Source: Cellulomonas sp. NS3 | Lineage (GTDB): Bacteria; Actinomycetota; Actinomycetes; Actinomycetales; Cellulomonadaceae | Direction: 5' to 3' | Length of the DNA: 64,000 bases | NCBI RefSeq assembly: GCF_024757985.1 | Contig: NZ_CP103289.1 | Span: forward strand, 682,001 to 746,000 | In this document: in pieces, positions 18,070 through 26,220 of the stretch | How positions within the stretch are numbered: position 1 is the stretch's first letter | Layout: every line of letters starts with the position of its first letter | Notes under the pieces: generated by a model | Database searches by the model: none | Seen by the model: only the letters and a program-made list of their open reading frames with translations | Told to the model about the DNA's origin: nothing | Program-made: the position numbers and the translations under genes

Positions 18070-18519
18070 GTGGCTGACCGACGCACGGCCCGCGACCACG
18101 CCATGCCCGCACGCCTGCCGACGGGCACCTACCGTGCGCTCCGAGGATGGGTGCTCGACAGCCCCGCGGAGCTCACCTCGCTCCGGCACGGCGTCGTGGA
18201 CGCCGTCACCGGCCACGCCGGCTCGGCGCCTGTCTCGGCCCGGCTCTGCGACGCGATCGCGCTGGTGGTCTCCGAGCTCGCGACCAACGCCCTGCGGCAC
18301 GCCGGCCCGCCCGCCGTCGTCGAGCTGCGTACCGACGCGACGTCCTACCTGCTCGACGTCGCCGACAGCGCCGTGAACGCCGGTCCTGTTCTCGCGGGGA
18401 TCAGGCGGGCGGGCGAGGGTGGCTTCGGCCTGCAGATCGCCCACCAGCTCGCCCAGGAGGTCGGCTGGTACGCCGGGGCGACCACCAAGCACGTGTGGGC
18501 GCGGTTCCCGGCCGCCTGA
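18070..18519 (+). CDS. RsbW-like anti-sigma/GHKL serine kinase
   Basis: The 149-residue protein carries an HATPase_c domain: N-box VVSELATNALRHAGPP, a degenerate G1 box LLDVADSA (where DxGxG is usual) and G2 box GGFGLQIAHQLA. Proteins of this type phosphorylate STAS antagonists or bind sigma factors. GTG at 18070 lies 33 bp after the phosphatase, so the pair is probably one transcript. It ends one base before the convergent LtrA gene. Confidence 0.85.
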   Translation: MADRRTARDHAMPARLPTGTYRALRGWVLDSPAELTSLRHGVVDAVTGHAGSAPVSARLCDAIALVVSELATNALRHAGPPAVVELRTDATSYLLDVADSAVNAGPVLAGIRRAGEGGFGLQIAHQLAQEVGWYAGATTKHVWARFPAA

Positions 18520-18520
18520 A

Positions 18521-19708
18521 CTAGGCGTTCTCGTCGACGGGGAGCTTGCCGCGTCGTTGCTCGCGCAGGCCCGCGAGGATGACGACGATCATGGCGACGC
18601 CGATCGCCGTCACCGAGACGGCGGGGATCAGCTCGTCCACGTACCCGACAGCGAGGACGACCGGGACCGCCGCGGCGGGCCAGGGCCACACGGCGCGCCA
18701 CCCGTGGTCGCCGGAGATCATCACCGCGGTGCCGACGAGGAACAGCGCCGCACCCCCGCACAGCGCCCACCGCCCGCCCGGGCTGAGCTCACCGGCGGGG
18801 TGGACGATGTACTGCTCGATCCCGACCCCCACGGCCGCCAGACCCAGGGTCAGCGGCAGGTGGCCGTAGGCGTACCGGTCGGCGCTGGGCGTGCGCTGCG
18901 GTCGGTCGCTGGAGGTCAGCCGCTCCTTGCCGGCCGCCGCCCCGAGGTCGAAGTAGTTCCACCACAGGGCCGCCGCCACGGTGAACCCGACCGCGGCGAC
19001 GAACACGGAGGTGGGGTTCCAGTGGGTGTCGTGCATGCCGACCACGACCGAGGCGATCGACTCGCCCAGGACCAGGATGACGAACAGCCCGAACCGCTCG
19101 GGCAGGTGCTCGACGTGCAGGGGGGCGTTGTCTCCCTTGCGGGTGGCGATCAGCGGTGCGGTCGCCTCCAGCGCGACGCCCAGGCCCCACAGCCAGAACT
19201 TCGCCGGGCCGGGCACGAACAGCGACGCCGCCCACAACGCCGCCCCGACCGTCGTGCCGGCCAGGTAGATCGTGATCGTCGTGCGCGCCTCGTGGACGTG
19301 TCGCCACGCCCGGGCGTACAGCGCGAGCAGGAGCACCCGGGTGATGAGGTAGCCGACGGTGAAGGCCGTGGTCTCGGCGCCGGTGGGGTCGCTCGCCGCT
19401 GCGGCCATGATCGCCACACCGAACGCGCCGGCGAGCTTCGCCAGCCGGTACAGGACGTCGTCGGTGTCGAACCGGTTGGCGTACAGGGTGATGGTGACCC
19501 ACGACCACCACGTGATGGTGAACATCGCGGCGAACACCGCCGCTCCGTGCCACGTGAGGTCGAGCGCGAACGCGCCGGCGATCTCAGCGACCACCAAGAC
19601 GTACGCAAGGTCGAGGAACAGCTCCAGCCGGGATGCCGAGCGGTCCTCGCCGGTGCGCAGCTGGGGTGGGCGGATGAGCCGGGTCGACTGCTCGCTGTCG
19701 TTCGTCAT
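18521..19708 (-). CDS. Low-temperature-requirement A (LtrA) family membrane protein
   Basis: The 395-residue protein has about twelve hydrophobic segments and the LtrA hallmark RLELFLDLAYVLVVAEIAG at 27-45, followed by WWSWVTITLYANRFDTDD and HLPERFGLFVILVLGESI. The family was named from Listeria growth at low temperature; its biochemical role is not known. ATG at 19708 is preceded by AGGAG. An in-frame extension to 20071 would cross the tRNA terminator region and is rejected. Confidence 0.88.
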   Translation of the reverse strand: MTNDSEQSTRLIRPPQLRTGEDRSASRLELFLDLAYVLVVAEIAGAFALDLTWHGAAVFAAMFTITWWSWVTITLYANRFDTDDVLYRLAKLAGAFGVAIMAAAASDPTGAETTAFTVGYLITRVLLLALYARAWRHVHEARTTITIYLAGTTVGAALWAASLFVPGPAKFWLWGLGVALEATAPLIATRKGDNAPLHVEHLPERFGLFVILVLGESIASVVVGMHDTHWNPTSVFVAAVGFTVAAALWWNYFDLGAAAGKERLTSSDRPQRTPSADRYAYGHLPLTLGLAAVGVGIEQYIVHPAGELSPGGRWALCGGAALFLVGTAVMISGDHGWRAVWPWPAAAVPVVLAVGYVDELIPAVSVTAIGVAMIVVILAGLREQRRGKLPVDENA

Positions 19709-20041
19709 ACGGGCTCCTGACGGCTGGGCTGTGCGGTCGCTGGTGGTGCTCGTGCCGGTGCACGAGGCGGAGGAACGTGGTCCAGGCGCTCGCACCCGGG
19801 GGACGCATCGACCGCCGCTCACAGGAGCCGGGTCGAGCCACGAGCTGGTCGGCACGAGCGTGACGGCGCGGGTGCGCACGACGCGTTCGGTCCGGATGGG
19901 GTGCGCACGCCCTCCGAGGGGCGGGCTCGTCGACGACGCCCGACCTTCCTTCGGATCCCCTCCAGGATGCGATCGACCCGAGCAGCCCGCATCCGCAGCA
20001 CCGCGCGGACCCGACCGGGGCCGGTGCCTCGGCACGACGAA
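19709..20041. other. Intergenic region between LtrA and tRNA-Ser
   Basis: This 333-bp stretch lies upstream of ltrA. It holds no convincing coding frame. The reverse-strand reading frames are low-complexity and overlap the tRNA terminator hairpin. Only the ribosome-binding site of ltrA could be placed. Confidence 0.5.
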
Positions 20042-20077
20042 GGGCCCGTGACCTGCATGTCTGCAGGTCACGGGCCC
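20042..20077 (-). terminator. Terminator hairpin of the tRNA-Ser gene
   Basis: A 16-bp perfect stem, GGGCCCGTGACCTGCA (20042-20057) with its complement at 20062-20077, and a 4-base loop. On the minus strand it lies 9 bp beyond the tRNA 3' end and is followed by a short TTC stretch. Confidence 0.8.
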
Positions 20078-20086
20078 ATCGACCGG

Positions 20087-20171
20087 CGGAGGATGGGGGA
20101 TTCGAACCCCCGAGGGCTTTCACCCAACACGCTTTCCAAGCGTGCGCCATAGGCCACTAGGCGAATCCTCC
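20087..20171 (-). tRNA. tRNA-Ser (anticodon GGA)
   Basis: The minus strand reads acceptor GGAGGAT (from 20171), a D-arm with GCCTAGTGGCCTATGGC, an anticodon arm CGCTTGGAAAGCG with anticodon GGA, a long class II variable arm, T-arm GGGGGTTCGAATCCCCC and acceptor ATCCTCC with discriminator G. CCA is not encoded. The long variable arm and the GGA anticodon identify a serine tRNA for UCC/UCU codons. Confidence 0.95.
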
Positions 20172-20215
20172 CGGCCGCACGAGGATACCGGAGGTCGCGC
20201 CCGCTGCCGAACGGC

Positions 20216-20836
20216 TCACCCGCCGGCCGCGTCGGCCGCCCCGGCGCTGCCTCGCCGCCGGGGCCGCGCGCGCACGTGCATCCGCTCGCCCTGCCGGCCG
20301 AACAGCGACAGGAACTCGACGGGCTCCCCGACGACGGCGGGCCCGAACCAGTGCGGCGTGCGGGTGTCGAACTCGGCCACCTCGCCGGGCTCGAGGACGA
20401 TGTCGTGCTCGCCGAGGACGACGCGCAGCCGCCCGTGGAGCACGTACATCCACTCGTACCCCTCGTGGACCTTGGGCTCGGGCTCGGGGAGCGTGTCCTG
20501 CGGGGCGATGCGGTGCTGGAACGCGCGGGGTCCGCTGGCCTGGCGGCTCAGGGGGACGGTCGTCAGGTAGCCGTGGGTGGTCGGGCGGCCGTGCACGCGG
20601 GGATCGCCGGTGGGTGGGGCGCCGACGAGGTCGTCGAGGGCGACGTTGTGGGCCTTGGCGAGCGGGAGCAGCAGCTCGAGGGTCGGGCGGCGCTGGCCGG
20701 ACTCGAGCCGCGAGAGCGTGCTGAGCGAGATCCCGGTGGCCGTGGCGAGCTGGGTGAGCGTCACGCCGCGGCGCAGCCGCTGGGCGCGGAGCCGGGGGCC
20801 GACACCGGTGAGCACCTGGTCGAGGTCGTCCGTCAT
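20216..20836 (-). CDS. XRE-family regulator with C-terminal cupin
   Basis: The 206-residue protein has an N-terminal HTH (VTLTQLATATGISLSTLSRLESGQRRPTLE region, residues about 25-55) and a cupin domain (VHEGYEWMYVLHGRLRVVLG, IVLEPGEVAEFDTRTPHWFG) with a degenerate metal site. This architecture is common for regulators divergent from a flavoprotein/methyltransferase operon, as here. ATG at 20836 is preferred over a TTG at 20860. It probably acts on the inverted repeat at 20845-20861. Confidence 0.88.
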   Translation of the reverse strand: MTDDLDQVLTGVGPRLRAQRLRRGVTLTQLATATGISLSTLSRLESGQRRPTLELLLPLAKAHNVALDDLVGAPPTGDPRVHGRPTTHGYLTTVPLSRQASGPRAFQHRIAPQDTLPEPEPKVHEGYEWMYVLHGRLRVVLGEHDIVLEPGEVAEFDTRTPHWFGPAVVGEPVEFLSLFGRQGERMHVRARPRRRGSAGAADAAGG

Positions 20837-20844
20837 GCCGACAT

Positions 20845-20861
20845 CTTGCTGTTCCGGCAAG
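20845..20861. promoter_or_regulatory. Inverted repeat CTTGC-N7-GCAAG in divergent promoter
   Basis: A perfect 5-bp inverted repeat lies in the 65-bp gap between the XRE-cupin gene and the divergent flavoprotein gene, the expected place for the regulator's operator. It is short, so the assignment is tentative. Confidence 0.4.
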
Positions 20862-20901
20862 GAGTGTTGTCAAACGGGAGCGTCCGCGCGACAGTCGACC
20901 C

Positions 20902-21960
20902 ATGAACACGAGAACGAGTCCCAGCAAGGAGTCGGGCGCCCTGCTCGACGCGGTCGTCGTCGGCGGCGGAGCGGCCGGGCTGAGCACCGCCGTGACCCTC
21001 GGCCGCGCGCACCGCTCGGTCGTCGTCGTCGACGCCGGCCACCCGCGCAACGCCCCCGCGACGCACATGCACAACTTCCTCTCGCGCGACGGCATGAACC
21101 CCGCCGAGCTCCTCGAGATCGGGCGCGACGAGGTCGCCCGTTACGGCGGCACGGTCCTGAACGGGCTCGCCGTGAACGCGGAGCGGCACGACGACGGCAC
21201 CTTCACCGTGACGCTCGACGACGGCCGCACCCTCCGCTCGCGCCAGCTCGTCGTCGCCACCGGCCTGACCGACCGGCTGCCCGACGTGCCCGGCGTCGCC
21301 GAGCGCTGGGGCCGCGACGTCCTGCACTGCCCCTACTGCCACGGGTGGGAGGTCAGCGGACGGGCGATCGGCATCCTCGGGCGCGGTGCCTTCTCCGCGC
21401 ACCAGGCGCTGCTCTGGCGGCAGTGGAGCGACGACGTGACGCTCTTCCTCGACGAGACCCCCGAGCTCGCCGACTCGGCGTGGGAGGAGCTCGCGGCGCG
21501 CGGTGTGCGCGTGGTCGAGGGTGCGGTCGAGCGGCTCGAGGTGGCCGACGACCGGCTCACCGGCGTGCGGCTCGCGGGCGGCAGGGTGCTGCCGGTCGAC
21601 GCGCTCGTCGTCCCCTCCCGGATGCACGCCAACGCCGAGCTCCTCGCGGGCCTCGGGGTCGCGACCGAGGACGTCGAGATGCAGGGGTCGGTCGTCGGCT
21701 CGCGAGTCCCGACCGGGCCGATGGGCGCGACGGACGTCCCCGGGCTGTGGGTCGCCGGCAACACCGCCGACGTCGCAGCGCAGGTGATCGTCGCGGCGGC
21801 CGACGGCGTGCGCACCGGCGCGGCCGTGAACTTCGCACTCGTCGCGGCCGACACGCAGGCCGCGGTCGCCCGGCGCCGCGAGCCGTTCTCCGCGCAGGAC
21901 GAGCGCGAGCTCGACGACCTTCGGACCGGCTCGGGTCTCCGTGGGCTGGGGGTGGCCTGA
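20902..21960 (+). CDS. FAD-dependent thioredoxin-reductase-like oxidoreductase with CPYC motif
   Basis: The 352-residue protein has an N-terminal FAD Rossmann motif (VVVGGGAAGLSTAVTLG, residues about 19-35), a redox-active CPYCHGW motif near 143-149 and an NAD(P)-binding IGILGRGAFSA segment. The end contains GLWVAGNTADVAAQV, the usual FAD-contacting strand. The family resembles low-molecular-weight thioredoxin reductase; the electron acceptor is unknown. The stop overlaps the start of the methyltransferase (TGATG), so they form an operon. Confidence 0.85.
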   Translation: MNTRTSPSKESGALLDAVVVGGGAAGLSTAVTLGRAHRSVVVVDAGHPRNAPATHMHNFLSRDGMNPAELLEIGRDEVARYGGTVLNGLAVNAERHDDGTFTVTLDDGRTLRSRQLVVATGLTDRLPDVPGVAERWGRDVLHCPYCHGWEVSGRAIGILGRGAFSAHQALLWRQWSDDVTLFLDETPELADSAWEELAARGVRVVEGAVERLEVADDRLTGVRLAGGRVLPVDALVVPSRMHANAELLAGLGVATEDVEMQGSVVGSRVPTGPMGATDVPGLWVAGNTADVAAQVIVAAADGVRTGAAVNFALVAADTQAAVARRREPFSAQDERELDDLRTGSGLRGLGVA

Positions 21961-22733
21961 TGACGACGCAGCACCCCGCCGGCGACCACGACGCGGCGCA
22001 CCACCACCGCACGCACGCGGTGCCCGACGACGCGGCCGAGGCTCCCGAGACCTCAGCCCCCGCGCCGCACGGTCACGCCCACACCCACGCCGGCCCCGAC
22101 GACGACGTCCCCGTCTTCGACGCGGAGTTCTGGGAGAACCGCTACGCCTCGATGCCGCGCGTCTGGAGCCGCCGCCCCAACGCGCACCTCGTCACCGACA
22201 CCGCCGCGCTGCCGCCGGGCCGCGCGCTGGACGTCGGCTGCGGCGAAGGGGCCGACGCCCTGTGGCTCGCCGAGCGCGGCTGGCAGGTGCTCGCCGTCGA
22301 CCTCTCGCCGACGGCCCTCGCCCGTGCCGCCGAGCACGCCGCCGAGCGCGGGCCGGAGGTCGCCGGACGCATCGTCTGGCAGGAGGCGGACCTCACGGCG
22401 TGGACGCCGCCCGCCGGCGACTTCGACCTCGTGACCGCGCACTTCGTGCACCTGCCTGCCGGCACGCGCGAGGGCGTGCTCGCCGCGCTCGCGGCGGCGG
22501 TGGCGCCGGGCGGCACGCTGCTCTACGTCGGGCACGACGTGTCGGACCTGCAGACGACGATCGGCCGACCGAACGTGCCGCACATGTTCTGGGCGGCGGA
22601 GGACGTCGCGGCGGCGCTCGACCCGGCGGCGTGGGAGGTCGAGGTCGCCGAGGCCCGCCCGCGCGACGCCACCGACGCCGAGGGCCGGACGGTCCGCATC
22701 CACGACGCGGTCACCCGGGCACGCCGCCGGTGA
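21960..22733 (+). CDS. SAM methyltransferase with histidine-rich N-terminus
   Basis: The 257-residue protein has a His-rich leader of about 50 residues (HDAAHHHRTH and HGHAHTHAG), then a class I methyltransferase domain: FWENRYASMPRVWSRRPN, ALDVGCGEGADALWLAERGW and VLAVDLSPTALARA. The pattern fits the TehB/thiopurine methyltransferase-like group that often follows the CPYC flavoprotein in actinobacteria. The His-rich tract may bind metal ions, which is inference. ATG at 21960 shares a base with the upstream stop. Confidence 0.85.
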   Translation: MTTQHPAGDHDAAHHHRTHAVPDDAAEAPETSAPAPHGHAHTHAGPDDDVPVFDAEFWENRYASMPRVWSRRPNAHLVTDTAALPPGRALDVGCGEGADALWLAERGWQVLAVDLSPTALARAAEHAAERGPEVAGRIVWQEADLTAWTPPAGDFDLVTAHFVHLPAGTREGVLAALAAAVAPGGTLLYVGHDVSDLQTTIGRPNVPHMFWAAEDVAAALDPAAWEVEVAEARPRDATDAEGRTVRIHDAVTRARRR

Positions 22734-22942
22734 CCCCGAGGCCCCGACCGGAGCCGGACCGGCACCGGTCGGCGGTCACGGATCCGTCGTCGTGAGGGCC
22801 CGCACGCCGTGACGGACGTGGCGAGCGACGGACCGCCGCCCGGACCCCCTTCCCGGCCGCCCGCGTGAGGGTTCCGTGCGCGCGGCGCGCGGGTCCTGGT
22901 CAGTCCCCGCGGCGCCCGGACGCCGCTGGCTAGCGTCCGGGC

Positions 22943-24472
22943 ATGCCCTCGCCCGCGACGCCCGACCGACGACGGCTCTCCCTGGCCTGGCGGCTCGGCG
23001 CGCTCGCGGTCGTGGCGCTGCTCCTGACCGCGGCCGTCGCCGCGGGCCGCCGCCCGCCCGCGACCGTCGCCGACCCCGTCGCGCAGGCGCTGGCCGAGCT
23101 GCGGGAGGTGCCCGGCGTCGCGCACGCGGGCGTGCGGCTGACCCGCCCCGATGACAAGCCGCGGTACGACGCGCTCCCGCCCGACGGCCTCGACGACGAC
23201 CACGACGAGGCGCGGCGCGAGCCGGGCGCGTGGCTCGCGACGGTCAGCGTCGAGCCGCGCAGCGCCCTGACCGTGTCCGACACCGTCGAGGTCGCCGAGC
23301 GCGTCGACGCCGTCATGGCGGGCGTCGCGGCCCGCGTCGCGGCGGTCGACCTCGCGTGGGAGGTGTGGCTGCACGACGACGCCGACCTCCGTGCGACCGA
23401 GGTCCGGCTCACGGGGGTCGACGACGTCGGGGAGGCGGTGCGCGGGGCCCGTGCGCTCGCGGACCGCGACGGCGTGCGGCGTGTGCGCGTCGACCGCGGG
23501 CGCGCTGACGTCGTGGTGGTCCGCCTGGCGCGCGCCCCCGGGCTCCCGTCGGCGGCGGCCCGCCACGGGCTCGAGCTCGCGAGCGTCGTGACCGTCGACG
23601 GGCGGGGCGACGTGCGGGTCGGCTCCCCGCAGCAGGCGCTCGCGGACCCGTTCGTCGAGCTCGCCGCCGCGGTGGAGCTCGTCCCGTCGGTCACGCGCGT
23701 CGCGCTGTCCGACCTGGGCGAGACCTCCGGGGCGTACCTGTCCGTCGAGGTCGCGGACGACGCGGCGACCGACCGGGTCGACCGGTGGCTCCGGGCGCCG
23801 AGCCGAGCGCCGGCCTCGGGCCGCACCGTGTCCTACGAGCTGCACGCGCCCGGGCGCACGTCCACCGGGTACATGGGCGGCGTCGAGCCCGAGCTGCCCG
23901 AGCCGGTCCCGGTCGAGCCGTCGGTGCCGGCCACACCCGACGACGCGCTGCCCGACGACGCGATCCCCGACGACGCGCGCGCCGGAGCGTCGGCCGGGCC
24001 GGACGCTCCGTCGTATGCCGACGACCCCACCGCACCCGCGTGCACCGGCGCCGACCTCGGCGTGCGGATCGGCGGGTCCGACGCCGCGCTCGGGTCGCGC
24101 TTCCTGCAGCTCGTCGCGACGAACGTCTCCGGACGGCCGTGCGCCGTCGAGGGGGCTCCCGCGCTCGGCTTCCGCGGCCGGTCCGGCGCGCTGCTCGCGG
24201 GCGTGACGACCCCGCCGCGCGACGACGAGGTCGCCGCGACCCGGCGCGTCGTGGTGCCGTCCGGCGCGGAGGTCCGATCCACCATGAGGTGGGGCGCCTC
24301 GTCGGTGGGGGAGCACAGCGACCCGGCGACCGCCGTGCTCGTGACGCCGGCTCCGGGGGCGCCCGTCGTCGAGCTGCCGGTCGCCGGCGAGGCCGGGATC
24401 ACGAGCTACCTCGACCTCCTGGACGGTGCCGTGGTCGACGTGCAGCCCTGGGGCATCGGCGCGGGGGGCTGA
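22943..24472 (+). CDS. Membrane-anchored protein with DUF4232-like C-terminal domain
   Basis: The 509-residue protein has one N-terminal membrane segment (about residues 15-36, ALAVVALLLTAAVAAG), a large extracytoplasmic region of two similar alpha/beta units and an acidic Pro/Asp-rich linker (about 320-360). A C-terminal beta domain has C...ADLGVRIGGSDAALGS and VATNVSGRPCAVEGAPALGF, the DUF4232 pattern with two cysteines. It is likely exposed on the outer membrane face. The function is unknown. The start at 22943 (ATG) is the first plausible codon after a 200-bp gap. Confidence 0.65.
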   Translation: MPSPATPDRRRLSLAWRLGALAVVALLLTAAVAAGRRPPATVADPVAQALAELREVPGVAHAGVRLTRPDDKPRYDALPPDGLDDDHDEARREPGAWLATVSVEPRSALTVSDTVEVAERVDAVMAGVAARVAAVDLAWEVWLHDDADLRATEVRLTGVDDVGEAVRGARALADRDGVRRVRVDRGRADVVVVRLARAPGLPSAAARHGLELASVVTVDGRGDVRVGSPQQALADPFVELAAAVELVPSVTRVALSDLGETSGAYLSVEVADDAATDRVDRWLRAPSRAPASGRTVSYELHAPGRTSTGYMGGVEPELPEPVPVEPSVPATPDDALPDDAIPDDARAGASAGPDAPSYADDPTAPACTGADLGVRIGGSDAALGSRFLQLVATNVSGRPCAVEGAPALGFRGRSGALLAGVTTPPRDDEVAATRRVVVPSGAEVRSTMRWGASSVGEHSDPATAVLVTPAPGAPVVELPVAGEAGITSYLDLLDGAVVDVQPWGIGAGG

Positions 24473-24544
24473 CCGCCGCCGACCGGCGTCGGGCTCCCGG
24501 GCCGGGCTGCCGGCCCGCACGGCTCGGCCTGTCGGCCGCGGACC

Positions 24545-25810
24545 TCACCCCGGGGTGTGCCAGCGGTGCACCGTGCCGTCCGCGAGCGCGAGCAGCCCAC
24601 GCGTCCCGCGCAGGGTCGCGACCCACTCCACGGCCGCGGTGCCGCGGGCCACGGCGGCACGGGCCCAGACGTCGGACCAGACGAGCGACGGCCCCACGAC
24701 GGTCGCGGCCAGCACGGTGGGCTCCGGGATCCCGGACCGCAGGTCGACGGCGGGGGCGACGTCCGGCGCCACCGCGGTCGCGACGCCGCCTGCGGCCACG
24801 GGCAGGGTCGCGAGCACGAGCCGCCGGTCGCGCGGGTGCTCGATCTCGACGTGCCACGGCTCGCGCTCCACCGGTCGGTGGGCGGTCCCCTCCCTGGCGT
24901 CGGCGTCGGCGGCGGCACCGGCGTCGAGGCGGTCCGGGGCGCCGGTGGCGTGGTCGTTCCCGGAGCGGGCACGGGCTACGGCGTCGAGCCCGGGGCGGGC
25001 GGCAGCGACGGCGGTCGTCGTCGTCGTCGTCGTCGTTGTCGTTGTCGTTGTCGTTGTCAGAGCGTCGGGTGCGGTCACGCCCCCGAGCGCCGCAGCGGCC
25101 GTCGCCGCGGGACCCGCGGCGAGCCCGGGCTGCGGACCGCGGAGCAGGAGGTCACCCCCGGCCTCGACCGCGAACGCGAGACCCGGGGCGCCCGCGAGGT
25201 GCCGCGCGGCACGCTCGAGGGCCCACGTGGTCACGAGCCCGCCGGGGGCGAAGACGCCCTCGGTGCCCCCGTCGCCGGCCCACGCGTCGACCGCGCCGTC
25301 GGTGCGCACGTGCGCCGCGACGCACAGCTCGTGGAGCTCGCGCAGCACCGGGTGCGCGTCGGCCAGCGCGAGGTCGCCCTGCGCGAGCCGCGTCAGCTGC
25401 GACCCCGGACGGTCGGTGCCGACGAGGCGCTCGACGGCCGAGAGCTCCGCGAACATCGAGCGCACGGCGCCGTCCGCGTCGGGTCCGTGCGCGGCGGGCC
25501 CGCGCGCGTGCACCGAGACGGTGACCCCCAGCACGCGGCGCACCCAGTCGCGCCGCTCGGCGTCGTCACCGGCGGTGCGACGCGTGCCGAGCGCGCCGTC
25601 GAGGACGGGGTGACGCGGGACGTCGGCGACGTCGGGGGAGCCTGCGGGCCCGGTCGTCCCCGCCGGCGCGACGGAGAGGACGGTGCCCGGACGACCGCCG
25701 CGGCCGTCCTCCCGCGGCGCCGAGCGGCCCGGTGCGGCGACGAGCGTCAGGCGCGCTCGACCGAGGGTCGCAGGGGCGCGGGAAGCGGTGCGGCTCGTCG
25801 TCGTCGTCAT
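24545..25810 (-). CDS. ApbE-like FAD:protein FMN transferase homologue with poly-Thr insert
   Basis: The protein (about 421 residues from ATG 25810) resembles ApbE: VTVSVHARG, MFAELSAVERLVGTDRPGSQ, LHELCVAAHVRTDGAVDAWA, FAPGGLVTTWALERAARHL and AVEAGGDLLLRGP. The canonical KGWA lysine position reads TTWA, so flavin transfer may be altered. About 150 residues of low-complexity insertion, including a run of 15 Thr encoded at 25014-25058, split the fold. It has no signal peptide or partner flavoprotein nearby. It could be degenerate or a divergent subfamily. Confidence 0.7.
   Translation of the reverse strand: MTTTTSRTASRAPATLGRARLTLVAAPGRSAPREDGRGGRPGTVLSVAPAGTTGPAGSPDVADVPRHPVLDGALGTRRTAGDDAERRDWVRRVLGVTVSVHARGPAAHGPDADGAVRSMFAELSAVERLVGTDRPGSQLTRLAQGDLALADAHPVLRELHELCVAAHVRTDGAVDAWAGDGGTEGVFAPGGLVTTWALERAARHLAGAPGLAFAVEAGGDLLLRGPQPGLAAGPAATAAAALGGVTAPDALTTTTTTTTTTTTTTTAVAAARPGLDAVARARSGNDHATGAPDRLDAGAAADADAREGTAHRPVEREPWHVEIEHPRDRRLVLATLPVAAGGVATAVAPDVAPAVDLRSGIPEPTVLAATVVGPSLVWSDVWARAAVARGTAAVEWVATLRGTRGLLALADGTVHRWHTPG
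25014..25058. repeat. GTC/GTT trinucleotide repeat (15 units) inside the ApbE-like gene
   Basis: On the plus strand seven GTC units are followed by four GTT-GTC pairs, a continuous 45-bp microsatellite that encodes 15 threonines on the minus strand. Such tracts are prone to slippage, which would change length in steps of one residue without a frameshift. Confidence 0.9.
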
Positions 25811-25907
25811 CCCCCGACGTTTCCCGGACATCCTGGGACGAGCCTGGCGCGAACCTGGGAGGAACCTGGGGATCGGGTGGTCGGGGGACTGCGTTAGGCT
25901 TGTCGTC

Positions 25908-25995
25908 GACCCCTCGTGCGGCGTCATCTCGCTGAACCCCCCCAGGGCCGGAAGGCAGCAAGGGCAGGTGAGCTCTGGCGGGTGTGCGGGGGGTC
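25908..25995 (+). ncRNA. ffs: Small signal recognition particle RNA (4.5S type)
   Basis: The region contains the SRP RNA core AGGGCCGGAAGGCAGCAAGG (25944-25963), holding the symmetric and asymmetric loops and the GGAA tetraloop bound by Ffh. The ends GACCCCTCGTGC (25908-25919) and GTGCGGGGGGTC (25984-25995) pair to form the long hairpin. It directs membrane-protein translation to the membrane with Ffh/FtsY. Its position upstream of dnaX and recR matches the common actinobacterial order. The boundaries are approximate. Confidence 0.9.
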
Positions 25996-26220
25996 CTTGC
26001 ATGCCCGACGCCGTCCGCGCCCGGGCGTGGCCTGCCGCCGCGCGTGCGCCGCTGCCTCGCGACCCCGGACCGCCGCCACCCCGGCGTGCGTCCCCGGACC
26101 TGCACCGTGTCCCGCGTATCAGGCAGCCCGCCCCTGGCTCTCCTTCTCTGCGCGACCGGGCGCGCGTGCGCGACGAGGCGCCGCCGCAGCACCGGTCGCC
26201 CGGCCCGAGGGGTTGAGGAC

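Noticed and set aside
18519-18521. Terminator between the convergent RsbW-like and LtrA genes
   Set aside because: The two stops are one base apart and no hairpin is evident close to either; transcripts may overlap.
25014-25058. CRISPR-like tandem repeats
   Set aside because: The units are three bases with no spacers; this is a coding microsatellite. No CRISPR array was seen in the window.
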